A stretch of DNA of 5,913 nucleotides from Acidobacteriaceae bacterium (GCA_003135495.1 PLBX01000272.1:3686-9598); one strand, 5' to 3'; positions 1 to 5,127 are shown, counted from the first letter of the stretch. Numbers and translations are program-made. The notes: a model not told the origin generated them from the letters alone.

Positions 1-488
1 AGATTTTCGCGAATCGCAAGCGCCACCTTGTGTCGCAATTCGATATTGAACTGCATGGCGTCACGCCGCAGATCGATATAACGATACTTCAAACGCATCT
101 CTTCATTCGCCAGCACCGTGTCGGACGGCAAGAAGGGTAGGGGCTTCGACACGTTAAGAATGCGCAACTCTTCCACTACAAGTTCCACTTCCCCGGTAGG
201 AATATTGCGATTGATGGTGTCAGCATCGCGGCGTTTTACCGTGCCAATGGCGGCAATCACGAACTCGTTGCGCAGCGCTTCCGCTTTCTGGTGGATGGCG
301 GCATTCAGTTCGTGATTGAAGACGACTTGCGTTACGCCGGTCCGATCGCGCAGATCCACGAATATGATCTGGCCGAGATCGCGTCGGCGATTGACCCATC
401 CCATGAGCGCCACCTTTTTGCCCGCATCGGAGAGCCGCAGCGCTCCGCACATATGAGTTCGTCTTAGATCGCCTAGAAAATCGAGCAC
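1..488 (-). CDS. aspS: Aspartyl-tRNA synthetase, N-terminal part (runs off left edge)
   Basis: Charges tRNA with aspartate in the cytoplasm (class II synthetase). The 162 visible codons cover the N-terminal OB-fold anticodon-binding domain and the lead-in to the catalytic core. Recognisable stretches are GWVNRRRDLG (residues 30-39), FVDLRDRTGVTQVVF (43-57), LRNEFVIAAIGTVKRRD (72-88) and RLKYRYIDLRR (132-142), all standard for bacterial AspRS. The rest of the roughly 590-residue enzyme, including class II motifs 1-3, lies outside the window. I chose the GTG at 488 rather than the ATG at 452, because residues 1-13 (VLDFLGDLRRTHM) match the conserved start of related AspRS proteins and a purine-rich AAGGGA lies just upstream. 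The residue after RRRD is Leu38, as in the discriminating E. coli enzyme, not the His of the non-discriminating Pseudomonas aeruginosa enzyme. hisS lies on the same strand about 1.2 kb upstream, with two unrelated genes between. Confidence 0.95.
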   Translation of the reverse strand, partial: MLDFLGDLRRTHMCGALRLSDAGKKVALMGWVNRRRDLGQIIFVDLRDRTGVTQVVFNHELNAAIHQKAEALRNEFVIAAIGTVKRRDADTINRNIPTGEVELVVEELRILNVSKPLPFLPSDTVLANEEMRLKYRYIDLRRDAMQFNIELRHKVALAIREN

Positions 489-547
489 GTTTTCCCTTAT
501 CTATCCGATTAGTGCAGCCTGAAATAATTTCTGTAAACGGACTACGA

Positions 548-553
548 ATTATA
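548..553 (-). promoter_or_regulatory. Candidate -10 box for aspS
   Basis: Read on the minus strand this is a perfect TATAAT, which would start transcription about 50 nt before the aspS GTG. No convincing -35 hexamer lies 16-18 bp upstream, so the assignment rests on the -10 box and its position in the divergent intergenic region. Confidence 0.35.
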
Positions 554-665
554 AATGGGATGGTCTGTGGCCGTACCGCGGCGATGCCGCAATCGTTAAA
601 CAGGTTGGTTAATGAATGGCTTCAATGCCAAAAACTTTTTTAGCGAACACTCGAAATTCCAAGTT

Positions 666-671
666 TATACT
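666..671 (+). promoter_or_regulatory. Candidate -10 box for the small secreted protein gene
   Basis: TATACT matches five of six consensus bases and lies 50 bp before the start codon, giving a leader of roughly 38 nt. The -35 region is poor. The 489-715 intergenic stretch also holds a short GC hairpin (GCGGC/GCCGC, 578-590) of unknown meaning. Confidence 0.3.
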
Positions 672-715
672 TGCCGATGCCGAGTTTCTGACAATTTGAA
701 GGAGACGAGAACAAC

Positions 716-1027
716 ATGAAAAAACTAACAGCAGTCTGTTTCGCATTGGGGATTCTAATTTCGGGTGTTGCCTATGCTCAGGACACCATGAAGAGCGACA
801 CGAGTAGCGATTCGACGAAGTCTGCTCCAGCGAAGAAGACAGTCGACGTAACCGGCAAGATCAGCGAAGACGGTAAATCATTTGTGAGCGACAAAGACAG
901 CAAAAGCTGGACCATCGTTAATCCGGCCGCAGTCAAGGGACACGAGGGACATCACGTTACCCTTACCGCTCATGTAAATGCGGACAAGAGTGAAGTTCAT
1001 GTGTTGTCTTTAAAAATGGCGAAGTAG
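716..1027 (+). CDS. Small secreted protein (DUF5818-like), function unknown
   Basis: A 103-residue exported protein. Residues 1-21 are a clear Sec signal peptide (MKK, then a hydrophobic core ending AYA), with predicted cleavage before Gln22. Residues 23-42 form a Ser/Thr/Lys/Asp-rich linker. The folded part (about 43-103) looks like a small beta-barrel: VTGKISEDGKSF, a SWTIVNP segment, KGHEGHH (74-80) and a final strand pair VHVLSLKM. This pattern recalls small secreted acidobacterial proteins assigned to DUF5818; that family name is from memory and was not searched. The clustered histidines (76, 79, 80, 86, 95) could bind metal, but nothing here proves it. The start is supported by AAGGAG at 699-704, 11 nt before the ATG. 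It is transcribed away from aspS and towards the convergent 1112-1567 gene. Confidence 0.85.
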   Translation: MKKLTAVCFALGILISGVAYAQDTMKSDTSSDSTKSAPAKKTVDVTGKISEDGKSFVSDKDSKSWTIVNPAAVKGHEGHHVTLTAHVNADKSEVHVLSLKMAK

Positions 1028-1056
1028 ACAGTGTCTGATCGTCAATTCGATTCGCT

Positions 1057-1084
1057 AAGGGGACGGTGCAGTTCAAGTCCCCTT
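1057..1084. terminator. Candidate bidirectional terminator hairpin
   Basis: A perfect 8-bp inverted repeat, AAGGGGAC (1057-1064) and GTCCCCTT (1077-1084), encloses a 12-nt loop. It lies in the 84-bp gap between two convergent genes, where a shared terminator is expected. The downstream sequence CTTCTTCGTT is only moderately T-rich, and the other direction has no T tract, so it may slow polymerase or protect 3' ends rather than act as a strong intrinsic terminator. Confidence 0.4.
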
Positions 1085-1111
1085 CTTCGTTGTGCGAAAA
1101 GATGAATCTAG

Positions 1112-1567
1112 CTAATCTAGGTCGTTTTCGCTCCAAAGATTTGATGTGACCTGGCGGAACTTTAATTTCCATTGGCCATGAATTCTTGCCCAAGTGTCAG
1201 CCATGTGTCGGTAGCGCGGGCGCTCTCCCGGCACGATCAGGTTGTAGGCGACTACGGCGGAATCGTCGTTCAGTTTGACTACTGCGAAGTCGTATGCTCG
1301 CACGTTCGCGGGCATTCCGCTTCTCGCGGATTCTATAACCTCACCTTTGTCGTAAAAGTCGCCATTTGTTTGGATGCCCTGAAAATCATCCGCAACAGCG
1401 GCGTCGACAGCGGCTGTGTTCTTACTGAGGCAGGCATTGAGGAACTGCTTCTGCCGTCCGATCAGCTGTTGTTCGAAGGCAGACAACGGCTTCGGAGAAG
1501 ACGTCTGAGAAAGCACATGGGTTAAGCACATAAGAACCGTAGCCACGATCGGCGGAATCCTTCGCAT
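1112..1567 (-). CDS. Secreted DUF4440/SnoaL-like (NTF2 fold) protein
   Basis: A 151-residue protein with an N-terminal signal peptide (MRRIPPIVATVLMCLTHVLSQ) and a single compact domain. The domain begins with a helix, FEQQLIGRQKQFLNACLSKNTAAVDAAVADDFQGI (about 31-65). Beta strands follow, such as YDFAVVKLNDDSAVVAYNLIV and the hallmark ADTWARIHGQWKLKFRQVT near the C-terminus. This order is typical of DUF4440/SnoaL-like members of the NTF2 superfamily, which range from small-molecule isomerases to binding proteins. No substrate can be inferred, and the usual catalytic Asp/His pair is not obvious. A longer reading from TTG at 1579 is unlikely because that TTG overlaps the ribosome binding site; ATG at 1567 is better. 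It is on the same strand as hisS, 115 bp downstream, so read-through is possible, but it has its own strong ribosome binding site. Confidence 0.85.
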   Translation of the reverse strand: MRRIPPIVATVLMCLTHVLSQTSSPKPLSAFEQQLIGRQKQFLNACLSKNTAAVDAAVADDFQGIQTNGDFYDKGEVIESARSGMPANVRAYDFAVVKLNDDSAVVAYNLIVPGERPRYRHMADTWARIHGQWKLKFRQVTSNLWSENDLD

Positions 1568-1572
1568 AATCG

Positions 1573-1577
1573 CCTCC
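1573..1577 (-). promoter_or_regulatory. Ribosome binding site that fixes the DUF4440 start
   Basis: GGAGG on the minus strand, five bases before the ATG at 1567. It directly abuts the alternative TTG codon at 1579-1577, so translation from that TTG is implausible and the protein is 151, not 155, residues long. Confidence 0.75.
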
Positions 1578-1682
1578 AAACCAAGAATTTATGCAGCGCT
1601 TCTTTAACAACAAGCCATAGAACAACAAACTATAACCGCAGGCCCTGGAGAAATCGGAACGAATAACATAGGCGGCCGTGAC

Positions 1683-2960
1683 CTACTTTCGCAAAAGTCT
1701 TTGCGCCAATTCTGCCCGTGGAACCGTCTCTTGTTCGCCCGAGGCCAAATTCTTCAGCGCGAATGCACCCGCCGCAACTTCGTTCTCGCCTACGATGAGA
1801 ATAAACCGCGCTCCCATCTTGTCGGCGGCCTCGAACGATTTTTTTAAGCGAAAGGATTCATCGCCAAGATCTACCACAAGATCGTGACGGCGCAACTCGC
1901 GCGCCACTCGTGCAGCTTCACGATTCATCCCAGGCCCGAGCGGAGCAATATACACATCGGGCTTGCGCACGACTGACTCCGCGGAAGCTGTCAAAGACAG
2001 CACGAGCCGGTCTTCTCCGATGGCAAATCCAATTCCCGGTGCCGCAGGTCCGCCGAGCGCTTCCGATAGACCGTCGTATCGCCCTCCGCCGAGAATCGCA
2101 TTCTGCGCCCCCAGCGCTCCGTGAGTAAATTCGAATGCCGTGCGCGTGTAATAATCCAAACCGCGCACCAGCCGCTTGTTTTCAACGTACGGAATCGCGA
2201 CCGCGTCCAAGATGCTCTTAACTTCTTCATAGTGGACTCGGCAAGCGTCATCGAGAAATTCGTTGATGGTCGGCAAAGTTTCAATAATGGGCTGGTCTTC
2301 GGGAACTTTACAGTCAAAGACTCTTAGCGGATTGGTCACCGCGCGGCGCTGGCAGTCCGTGCACATCTTGCCTACCACCGGAGCTAAGGCCTGACGCAAG
2401 GCTTCGCTGAATCTTGCGCGGTCGGCGGGGCAGCCCACGGAATTGAGTTCGAGCGTCCAGTTGGTGATGCCAACGCGGTCTAGCAAAGTTGCGAGCAGTT
2501 CGAGGATTTCCGCGTCTCTGGCGGGAGACTGGCTGCCCGCGGATACCGGCCCGATGACTTCGGCTCCGATTTGATAGAACTGGCGGTAGCGGCCTTTTTG
2601 CGGACGCTCGCGGCGGAATTGCGGTCCTATATAGAAGAGCTTGTTGAGACCGCGGTCCCAGAGTTTATGTTCAATGTAAGCGCGCACTACGCCGGCGGTG
2701 TTTTCCGGGCGCAAAGTGAGCGACTGGCCTTTATCGCTTTCAGCGCGGCCGCGATCTTCCCACGTGAACATTTCTTTTGCCACGATGTCGGTTTCTTCTC
2801 CGACTCCGCGCGCAAAGAGTTCGGTCGATTCGAAGATAGGCGTACGTATTTCATGGAAGTTGTAAGCGCGAAAGACGTCGCGAACCGCGGCCTCGACAAA
2901 GTTCCAAAGCGCCGTATCTGGGGGAAGAAGGTCTCGCGTTCCTCGAGGGGATTTGATCAT
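1683..2960 (-). CDS. hisS: Histidyl-tRNA synthetase
   Basis: Charges tRNA-His with histidine in the cytoplasm; a complete 425-residue class II synthetase of normal length. Visible landmarks in order: the N-terminal PRGTRDLLP (5-13); LRPENT (83-88), where E. coli has LRPEGT; motif 2, FRRERPQKGRYRQFYQ (115-130); the Cys-bearing insertion domain with CxxC at 200-203 plus Cys177 and Cys217; the HisRS signatures RGLDYYTRT (266-274) and GGGRYDGL (291-298); motif 3, GIGFAIGEDRL (309-319); and the C-terminal anticodon-binding domain from about residue 333 (PDVYIAPLG). All catalytic arginines expected in these motifs are present. The start codon is set by the conserved N-terminus and an upstream in-frame stop, yet no Shine-Dalgarno sequence precedes it. 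It diverges from the 3144 gene; the related aspS is downstream but separated from it. Confidence 0.98.
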   Translation of the reverse strand: MIKSPRGTRDLLPPDTALWNFVEAAVRDVFRAYNFHEIRTPIFESTELFARGVGEETDIVAKEMFTWEDRGRAESDKGQSLTLRPENTAGVVRAYIEHKLWDRGLNKLFYIGPQFRRERPQKGRYRQFYQIGAEVIGPVSAGSQSPARDAEILELLATLLDRVGITNWTLELNSVGCPADRARFSEALRQALAPVVGKMCTDCQRRAVTNPLRVFDCKVPEDQPIIETLPTINEFLDDACRVHYEEVKSILDAVAIPYVENKRLVRGLDYYTRTAFEFTHGALGAQNAILGGGRYDGLSEALGGPAAPGIGFAIGEDRLVLSLTASAESVVRKPDVYIAPLGPGMNREAARVARELRRHDLVVDLGDESFRLKKSFEAADKMGARFILIVGENEVAAGAFALKNLASGEQETVPRAELAQRLLRK

Positions 2961-2981
2961 TTCGGCAGTAGTCGTTGAGTG

Positions 2982-3009
2982 TCGATAATAACTATGTTGG
3001 CTTCGTCAA
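2982..3009 (-). promoter_or_regulatory. Weak candidate promoter for hisS
   Basis: On the minus strand TTGACG (3009-3004) is followed after 16 bp by TATCGA (2987-2982). This would give a very short leader of about 15 nt, consistent with the missing Shine-Dalgarno sequence. The -10 match is modest and the call is tentative. Confidence 0.25.
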
Positions 3010-3096
3010 GCCTTCCGCATGATGGCGCTAGGCGCGACTTGACCAGTTTAACGTCCAAAAGCAATCTGCGGACTTTACGCAATCAATGTCGAATGA

Positions 3097-3125
3097 TGGA
3101 CTGAATTGTCCTCGCGGTTGATACT
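3097..3125 (+). promoter_or_regulatory. Candidate sigma70-type promoter for the 3144 gene
   Basis: TGGACT (3097-3102) and GATACT (3120-3125) are separated by exactly 17 bp and each matches four of six consensus bases. Transcription would start about 12 nt before the ATG at 3144, leaving a leader too short for a normal Shine-Dalgarno sequence; none is seen. Confidence 0.3.
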
Positions 3126-3143
3126 ACTCGAAAGATACTTGCC

Positions 3144-3965
3144 ATGGGTCGAATACATTTCATCGAAATTCACGAGCAGACCTGGTTCCCATCATCGATC
3201 AGGGACGAAATCACGGATGCGCTTCAGTTCGGGTTCAAGCTTTTGAGAGTCTACTCGCCGATCGCCCCGCGCCTGCAATGCGCACTGGATTCCGCCAGAG
3301 GAAAAAAGATTGGTGCGCAGGAGATTGTAGACATGTGTTCAGGGGGCGGCGGGCCATGGTTCGATCTCGCTCTCAAGCTTCAATCTCAAGCATTGCATGA
3401 GGAGAAACGCGACTTGCAGGTTTGGCTGACGGATAAATATCCGAACCGGGGCGCGCATAAAAATCTGATTTCAACTTTCGACCATCGCATCACTTCATAC
3501 CCGCGCTCGGTTGATGCCGTGAACGTTCCCGCTGAGTTGCAGGGGTTCCGAACGATGTTCACGGCGTTTCATCATTTTCAAGAAGACGATGCTCGCAACA
3601 TACTTCAAAGTGCGGTCGATGCTGGCGAAGGGATTGGAATATTTGAAATAACGAGGCGGGCGCCCGCAGCTGTAGGACTCGTCCTAGCCTGGGTTCTTCT
3701 ATTGTTCGTCTGCACTCCCTGGATACGTCCGTTCCGCTGGTCGCGCTTGCTCTGGACCTTCCTTGTTCCCATCATTCCGTCGGTGCTGCTGTTCGACGGG
3801 ATCGTTTCTTGTCTCAGAACATATCGCCCGTGCGAACTGAAATATCTCGTGGATAAATTGAGTTTTAATAATTATCGGTGGGATGTGGGGGAACAAAGGT
3901 GCGGTCTAGGCAGACCTCGAATTACTTATTTGATCGGCCATCCGCCTGCGCTTCGATCGAACTGA
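3144..3965 (+). CDS. Methyltransferase-like protein with two C-terminal membrane helices
   Basis: A 273-residue protein. The N-terminal two thirds look like a class I SAM-dependent methyltransferase. Motif I is IVDMCSGGGGPW (61-72), the glycine loop after strand 1. QVWLTDKYPN (92-101) ends strand 2 with the acidic Asp97 expected to hold the ribose. FRTMFTAFHHF (135-145) corresponds to motif IV, and GIGIFEITRR (163-172) to the following strand. Two hydrophobic segments then follow, about 176-194 and 203-221, and a short soluble tail (RWDVGEQR...ITYLIGHP) that looks like the last methyltransferase strands. The membrane hairpin therefore seems inserted inside the methyltransferase fold, not attached after it. 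The substrate is unknown; a lipid or membrane target is a reasonable guess. The start is chosen from the conserved-looking RIHFIEIHEQ N-terminus; no Shine-Dalgarno sequence is visible. It stands alone, divergent from hisS and convergent with the ferredoxin gene. Confidence 0.8.
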   Translation: MGRIHFIEIHEQTWFPSSIRDEITDALQFGFKLLRVYSPIAPRLQCALDSARGKKIGAQEIVDMCSGGGGPWFDLALKLQSQALHEEKRDLQVWLTDKYPNRGAHKNLISTFDHRITSYPRSVDAVNVPAELQGFRTMFTAFHHFQEDDARNILQSAVDAGEGIGIFEITRRAPAAVGLVLAWVLLLFVCTPWIRPFRWSRLLWTFLVPIIPSVLLFDGIVSCLRTYRPCELKYLVDKLSFNNYRWDVGEQRCGLGRPRITYLIGHPPALRSN

Positions 3966-3986
3966 CTAATACGGCATTTCTGTAGA

Positions 3987-4004
3987 GACGGGGCTTGCCC
4001 CGTC
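3987..4004. repeat. REP-like GC hairpin between convergent genes
   Basis: GACGGGG and CCCCGTC form a perfect 7-bp stem closed by a CTTG tetraloop, preceded by TGTAGA. Hairpins of this GTAGAGACGGGGCTTGCCCC type recur as intergenic repeats in several bacterial phyla, as I remember it; only one copy is present here. It lies between the convergent stop codons at 3965 and 4062 and could also end transcription from both sides, although it has no T tract. Confidence 0.5.
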
Positions 4005-4061
4005 ACACCCTCACATTAAAATCCGCGCGGTCGCAATATGGAGCAAGACTGCGTTGTGCCA

Positions 4062-4316
4062 CTAGCTGGCGAAGTACGCCGCGTTCTTTGCCGCAAACTC
4101 TTTCTTGTCCTCTGGAAGTTCATCCGCGACAAAAATTGAATCTGAGGTGCAGGCCGGAATGCATGCGCCGCAATCGATGCAACCGTCGGGATCAACATAA
4201 AGCTGAGTCACCGTCTCAAATTGGGCTTCATCTTTTTTGGGATGAATACAGTCGGTTGGACACACCTCCACACAAAGCTCGTCCTTGATGCAATTGTCGG
4301 TGATTACATAAGCCAT
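4062..4316 (-). CDS. Seven-iron-type ferredoxin ([3Fe-4S][4Fe-4S])
   Basis: An 84-residue soluble electron carrier. The cysteines are C9-x5-C15-x3-C19-P-x2-C23, then C46-x2-C49-x2-C52-x3-C56. By comparison with Azotobacter vinelandii ferredoxin I (known family), C9, C15 and C56 would hold a [3Fe-4S] cluster and C19, C46, C49 and C52 a [4Fe-4S] cluster, with C23 a non-ligand. The first loop is two residues shorter than the Azotobacter C-x7-C, and the cysteine in that loop is replaced by Asp12. Thr57 replaces the proline that usually follows the last cysteine. The long C-terminal extension of the Azotobacter protein is absent, as in many short homologues. The start is supported by AGGAGA (4328-4323), six bases before the ATG. 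The electron partner is not encoded nearby. The gene diverges from the 4656 gene across a 339-bp region with three operator-like sites. Confidence 0.93.
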   Translation of the reverse strand: MAYVITDNCIKDELCVEVCPTDCIHPKKDEAQFETVTQLYVDPDGCIDCGACIPACTSDSIFVADELPEDKKEFAAKNAAYFAS

Positions 4317-4382
4317 GATGCTTCTCCTGAGTTGGTTAGAGCGGATTCAAAAGCAAGACTAGCCGCAGATGTCCCCCTGGGC

Positions 4383-4443
4383 GGTGATTTGCGTCACAGC
4401 GCTGGGTGATTCTGTCACGCAAATAGGTGACCATCGTCACCTA
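4383..4443. promoter_or_regulatory. Three phased Crp/Fnr-like operator sites
   Basis: Three dyads share GGTGA...TCAC. Site 1 is 4383-4398 (GGTGA-N6-TCACA). Site 2 is 4405-4419 (GGTGA-N5-TCACG). Site 3 is 4426-4441 (GGTGA-N6-TCACC), whose symmetry extends to 8-bp arms TAGGTGAC/GTCACCTA around CATC (4424-4443). Their centres (4390.5, 4412, 4433.5) are 21.5 bp apart, about two helical turns, so bound dimers would sit on one face. TGA-N6-TCA is the spacing used by Crp/Fnr-family dimers; a GntR-type regulator is an alternative. The sites lie between the divergent ferredoxin and 4656 genes and could serve either. The regulator is not in the window. Confidence 0.6.
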
Positions 4444-4463
4444 GTAAACGACGTCCGGGGAGT

Positions 4464-4469
4464 TATAAA
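4464..4469 (+). promoter_or_regulatory. Candidate activator-dependent -10 box
   Basis: TATAAA matches five of six consensus bases. There is no usable -35: 17 bp upstream reads CTAGTA, which overlaps operator site 3. If this is the -10, +1 is near 4476 and site 3 is centred at about -42.5, close to the -41.5 typical of class II Crp/Fnr activation, with sites 2 and 1 near -64 and -85.5. The transcript would carry the 4499-4560 element and then the 4656 gene. The geometry is seen; activation is inferred. Confidence 0.35.
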
Positions 4470-4498
4470 GTATTCAAGTTGCAATCCTGGAAACACAG

Positions 4499-4560
4499 AA
4501 TTGCCCGGTCTCACCCCACTACCCCACACAGCCGCTACCCCAGCGGCGGACCGGGCAATT
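4499..4560 (+). other. 62-nt structured element: candidate leader or small RNA
   Basis: The ends are perfectly complementary over 12 bp: AATTGCCCGGTC (4499-4510) and GACCGGGCAATT (4549-4560). Inside, GCCGCT (4531-4536) and AGCGGC (4542-4547) form a second perfect hairpin with loop ACCCC. The unpaired 5' side (4511-4530) is C-rich, and ACCCCA occurs three times across the interior. An 18-bp total of perfect pairing in 62 nt is very unlikely by chance in this intergenic region. Orientation is uncertain because the fold works on both strands; the plus strand is chosen from the candidate promoter at 4464. There is no T tract directly after the stem, only TTTT at 4571-4574. It could equally be an intergenic stem-loop repeat. 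I do not recognise it as a named RNA family. Confidence 0.45.
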
Positions 4561-4655
4561 GTTAACAAAGTTTTAAATCTCGGTTTCGGAAATGAAGAAT
4601 GTTTGATTGTTTCCCGATAAGTCAGGGAGAGGCGCTTTCAGTTGCGCGCCCTTCA

Positions 4656-5105
4656 ATGCCTACCGTAGGAAAAATCGTTGTGCTTCTGCTTTCGATTTGC
4701 GTTGGCAATCGAGTAATGAGCGCTCAGGAGTCGCGCTTTGCTTCGGCGGCCCCGCCAAAGGCCGCCGACGTTAATTTCGCCGCATCGCGCTTCTGGAAGC
4801 CGTCTACGGTGGCGCTGGTCGCGCTTGATGCAGCTGCGAAGACTGCTGACTCTTATGCAACGCGCCGTAATATCGACGGCGGAGGAGCAGAATACAATCC
4901 GATGGCGCGACCATTTGTGCACACAACTTCGATCCATGTGGTCTCCATGTCTGCCCTCCTGGGCAGCGAAATTTCGGTCGCATATTGGCTTCATCACCGG
5001 CACCGTGAGAATCGGAGCCGCGCCATTTTGTTGGGCGGAGCGGTCATGAATGGGCTGGGCGCGGCGTGCAGCTTTAAGTATCGTGTAGCGGGATTGGTAG
5101 CCTAA
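4656..5105 (+). CDS. Small exported or membrane protein of unknown function
   Basis: A 149-residue protein from the ATG at 4656. Residues 1-23 form a signal peptide or first helix (MPTVGKIVVLLLSICVG...MSA), followed by an Ala-rich linker. A conserved-looking segment then reads FWKPSTVALVALDAAAKTADSYATRRNIDGGGAEYNPMARPFV (46-88). Two likely membrane helices follow, about 93-112 (VVSMSALLGSEISVAYWL) and 123-138 (AILLGGAVMNGLGAAC), separated by a basic HHRHRENRSR loop. The D-x3-KTADSY...NP-x-ARP pattern resembles short uncharacterised membrane proteins remembered from Acidobacteriota. No catalytic motif is identifiable. An upstream in-frame ATG at 4599 would add 19 residues; neither start has a well-placed Shine-Dalgarno sequence (AGGGAGAGG at 4624-4632 is too far from 4656), and 4656 gives the more normal signal peptide. 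It lies downstream of the operator array and the structured element. Confidence 0.7.
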   Translation: MPTVGKIVVLLLSICVGNRVMSAQESRFASAAPPKAADVNFAASRFWKPSTVALVALDAAAKTADSYATRRNIDGGGAEYNPMARPFVHTTSIHVVSMSALLGSEISVAYWLHHRHRENRSRAILLGGAVMNGLGAACSFKYRVAGLVA

Positions 5106-5127
5106 ATCATTTCCACTGCAACCGAAT

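Noticed and set aside
220..450. Minus-strand frame of 76 codons inside aspS.
   Set aside because: Out-of-frame shadow; the real AspRS frame runs unbroken from 488 to the edge.
612..645. TGGC/GCCA mini-hairpin followed by a T6 run, terminator-like.
   Set aside because: The stem is only 4 bp, six other bases separate it from the T run, and it lies between divergent genes where no terminator is needed.
1065..1090. GTTCAAGTCCCC resembling a tRNA T-loop near 1071.
   Set aside because: The five bases before TTCAAGT do not pair with those after it, and no anticodon arm or acceptor stem is present.
1112..1579. A 155-residue reading of the DUF4440 gene from TTG at 1579.
   Set aside because: The TTG abuts the GGAGG ribosome binding site that serves the ATG at 1567, and four extra residues before the signal peptide add nothing.
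1606..1628. Direct repeat AACAACAA twice, separated by 7 bp.
   Set aside because: Low-complexity sequence of the sort expected by chance in an AT-rich intergenic stretch; no matching symmetry or promoter spacing.
2571..2978. Open plus-strand frame of 135 codons across the 5' part of hisS.
   Set aside because: Antisense shadow of hisS: no ribosome binding site, no domain sense, and the minus-strand frame encodes intact HisRS motifs.
4419..4433. Sigma54-like sequence on the minus strand: TGG, N8, TTGC (GG-N10-GC spacing).
   Set aside because: It matches only the core -24/-12 positions and falls inside the operator array, whose symmetry already explains the bases. One mapped start near 4407 on the minus strand would revive it.
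4599..4655. N-terminal extension of the 4656 protein from ATG 4599.
   Set aside because: It gives an untypically long leader before the signal peptide and has no clear ribosome binding site. It is not fully excluded, since 4656 also lacks one.
4653..5003. Minus-strand frame of 116 codons opposite the 4656 gene.
   Set aside because: The translation is Arg/His/Cys-rich and lacks any domain pattern, whereas the plus frame has a signal peptide and membrane helices.
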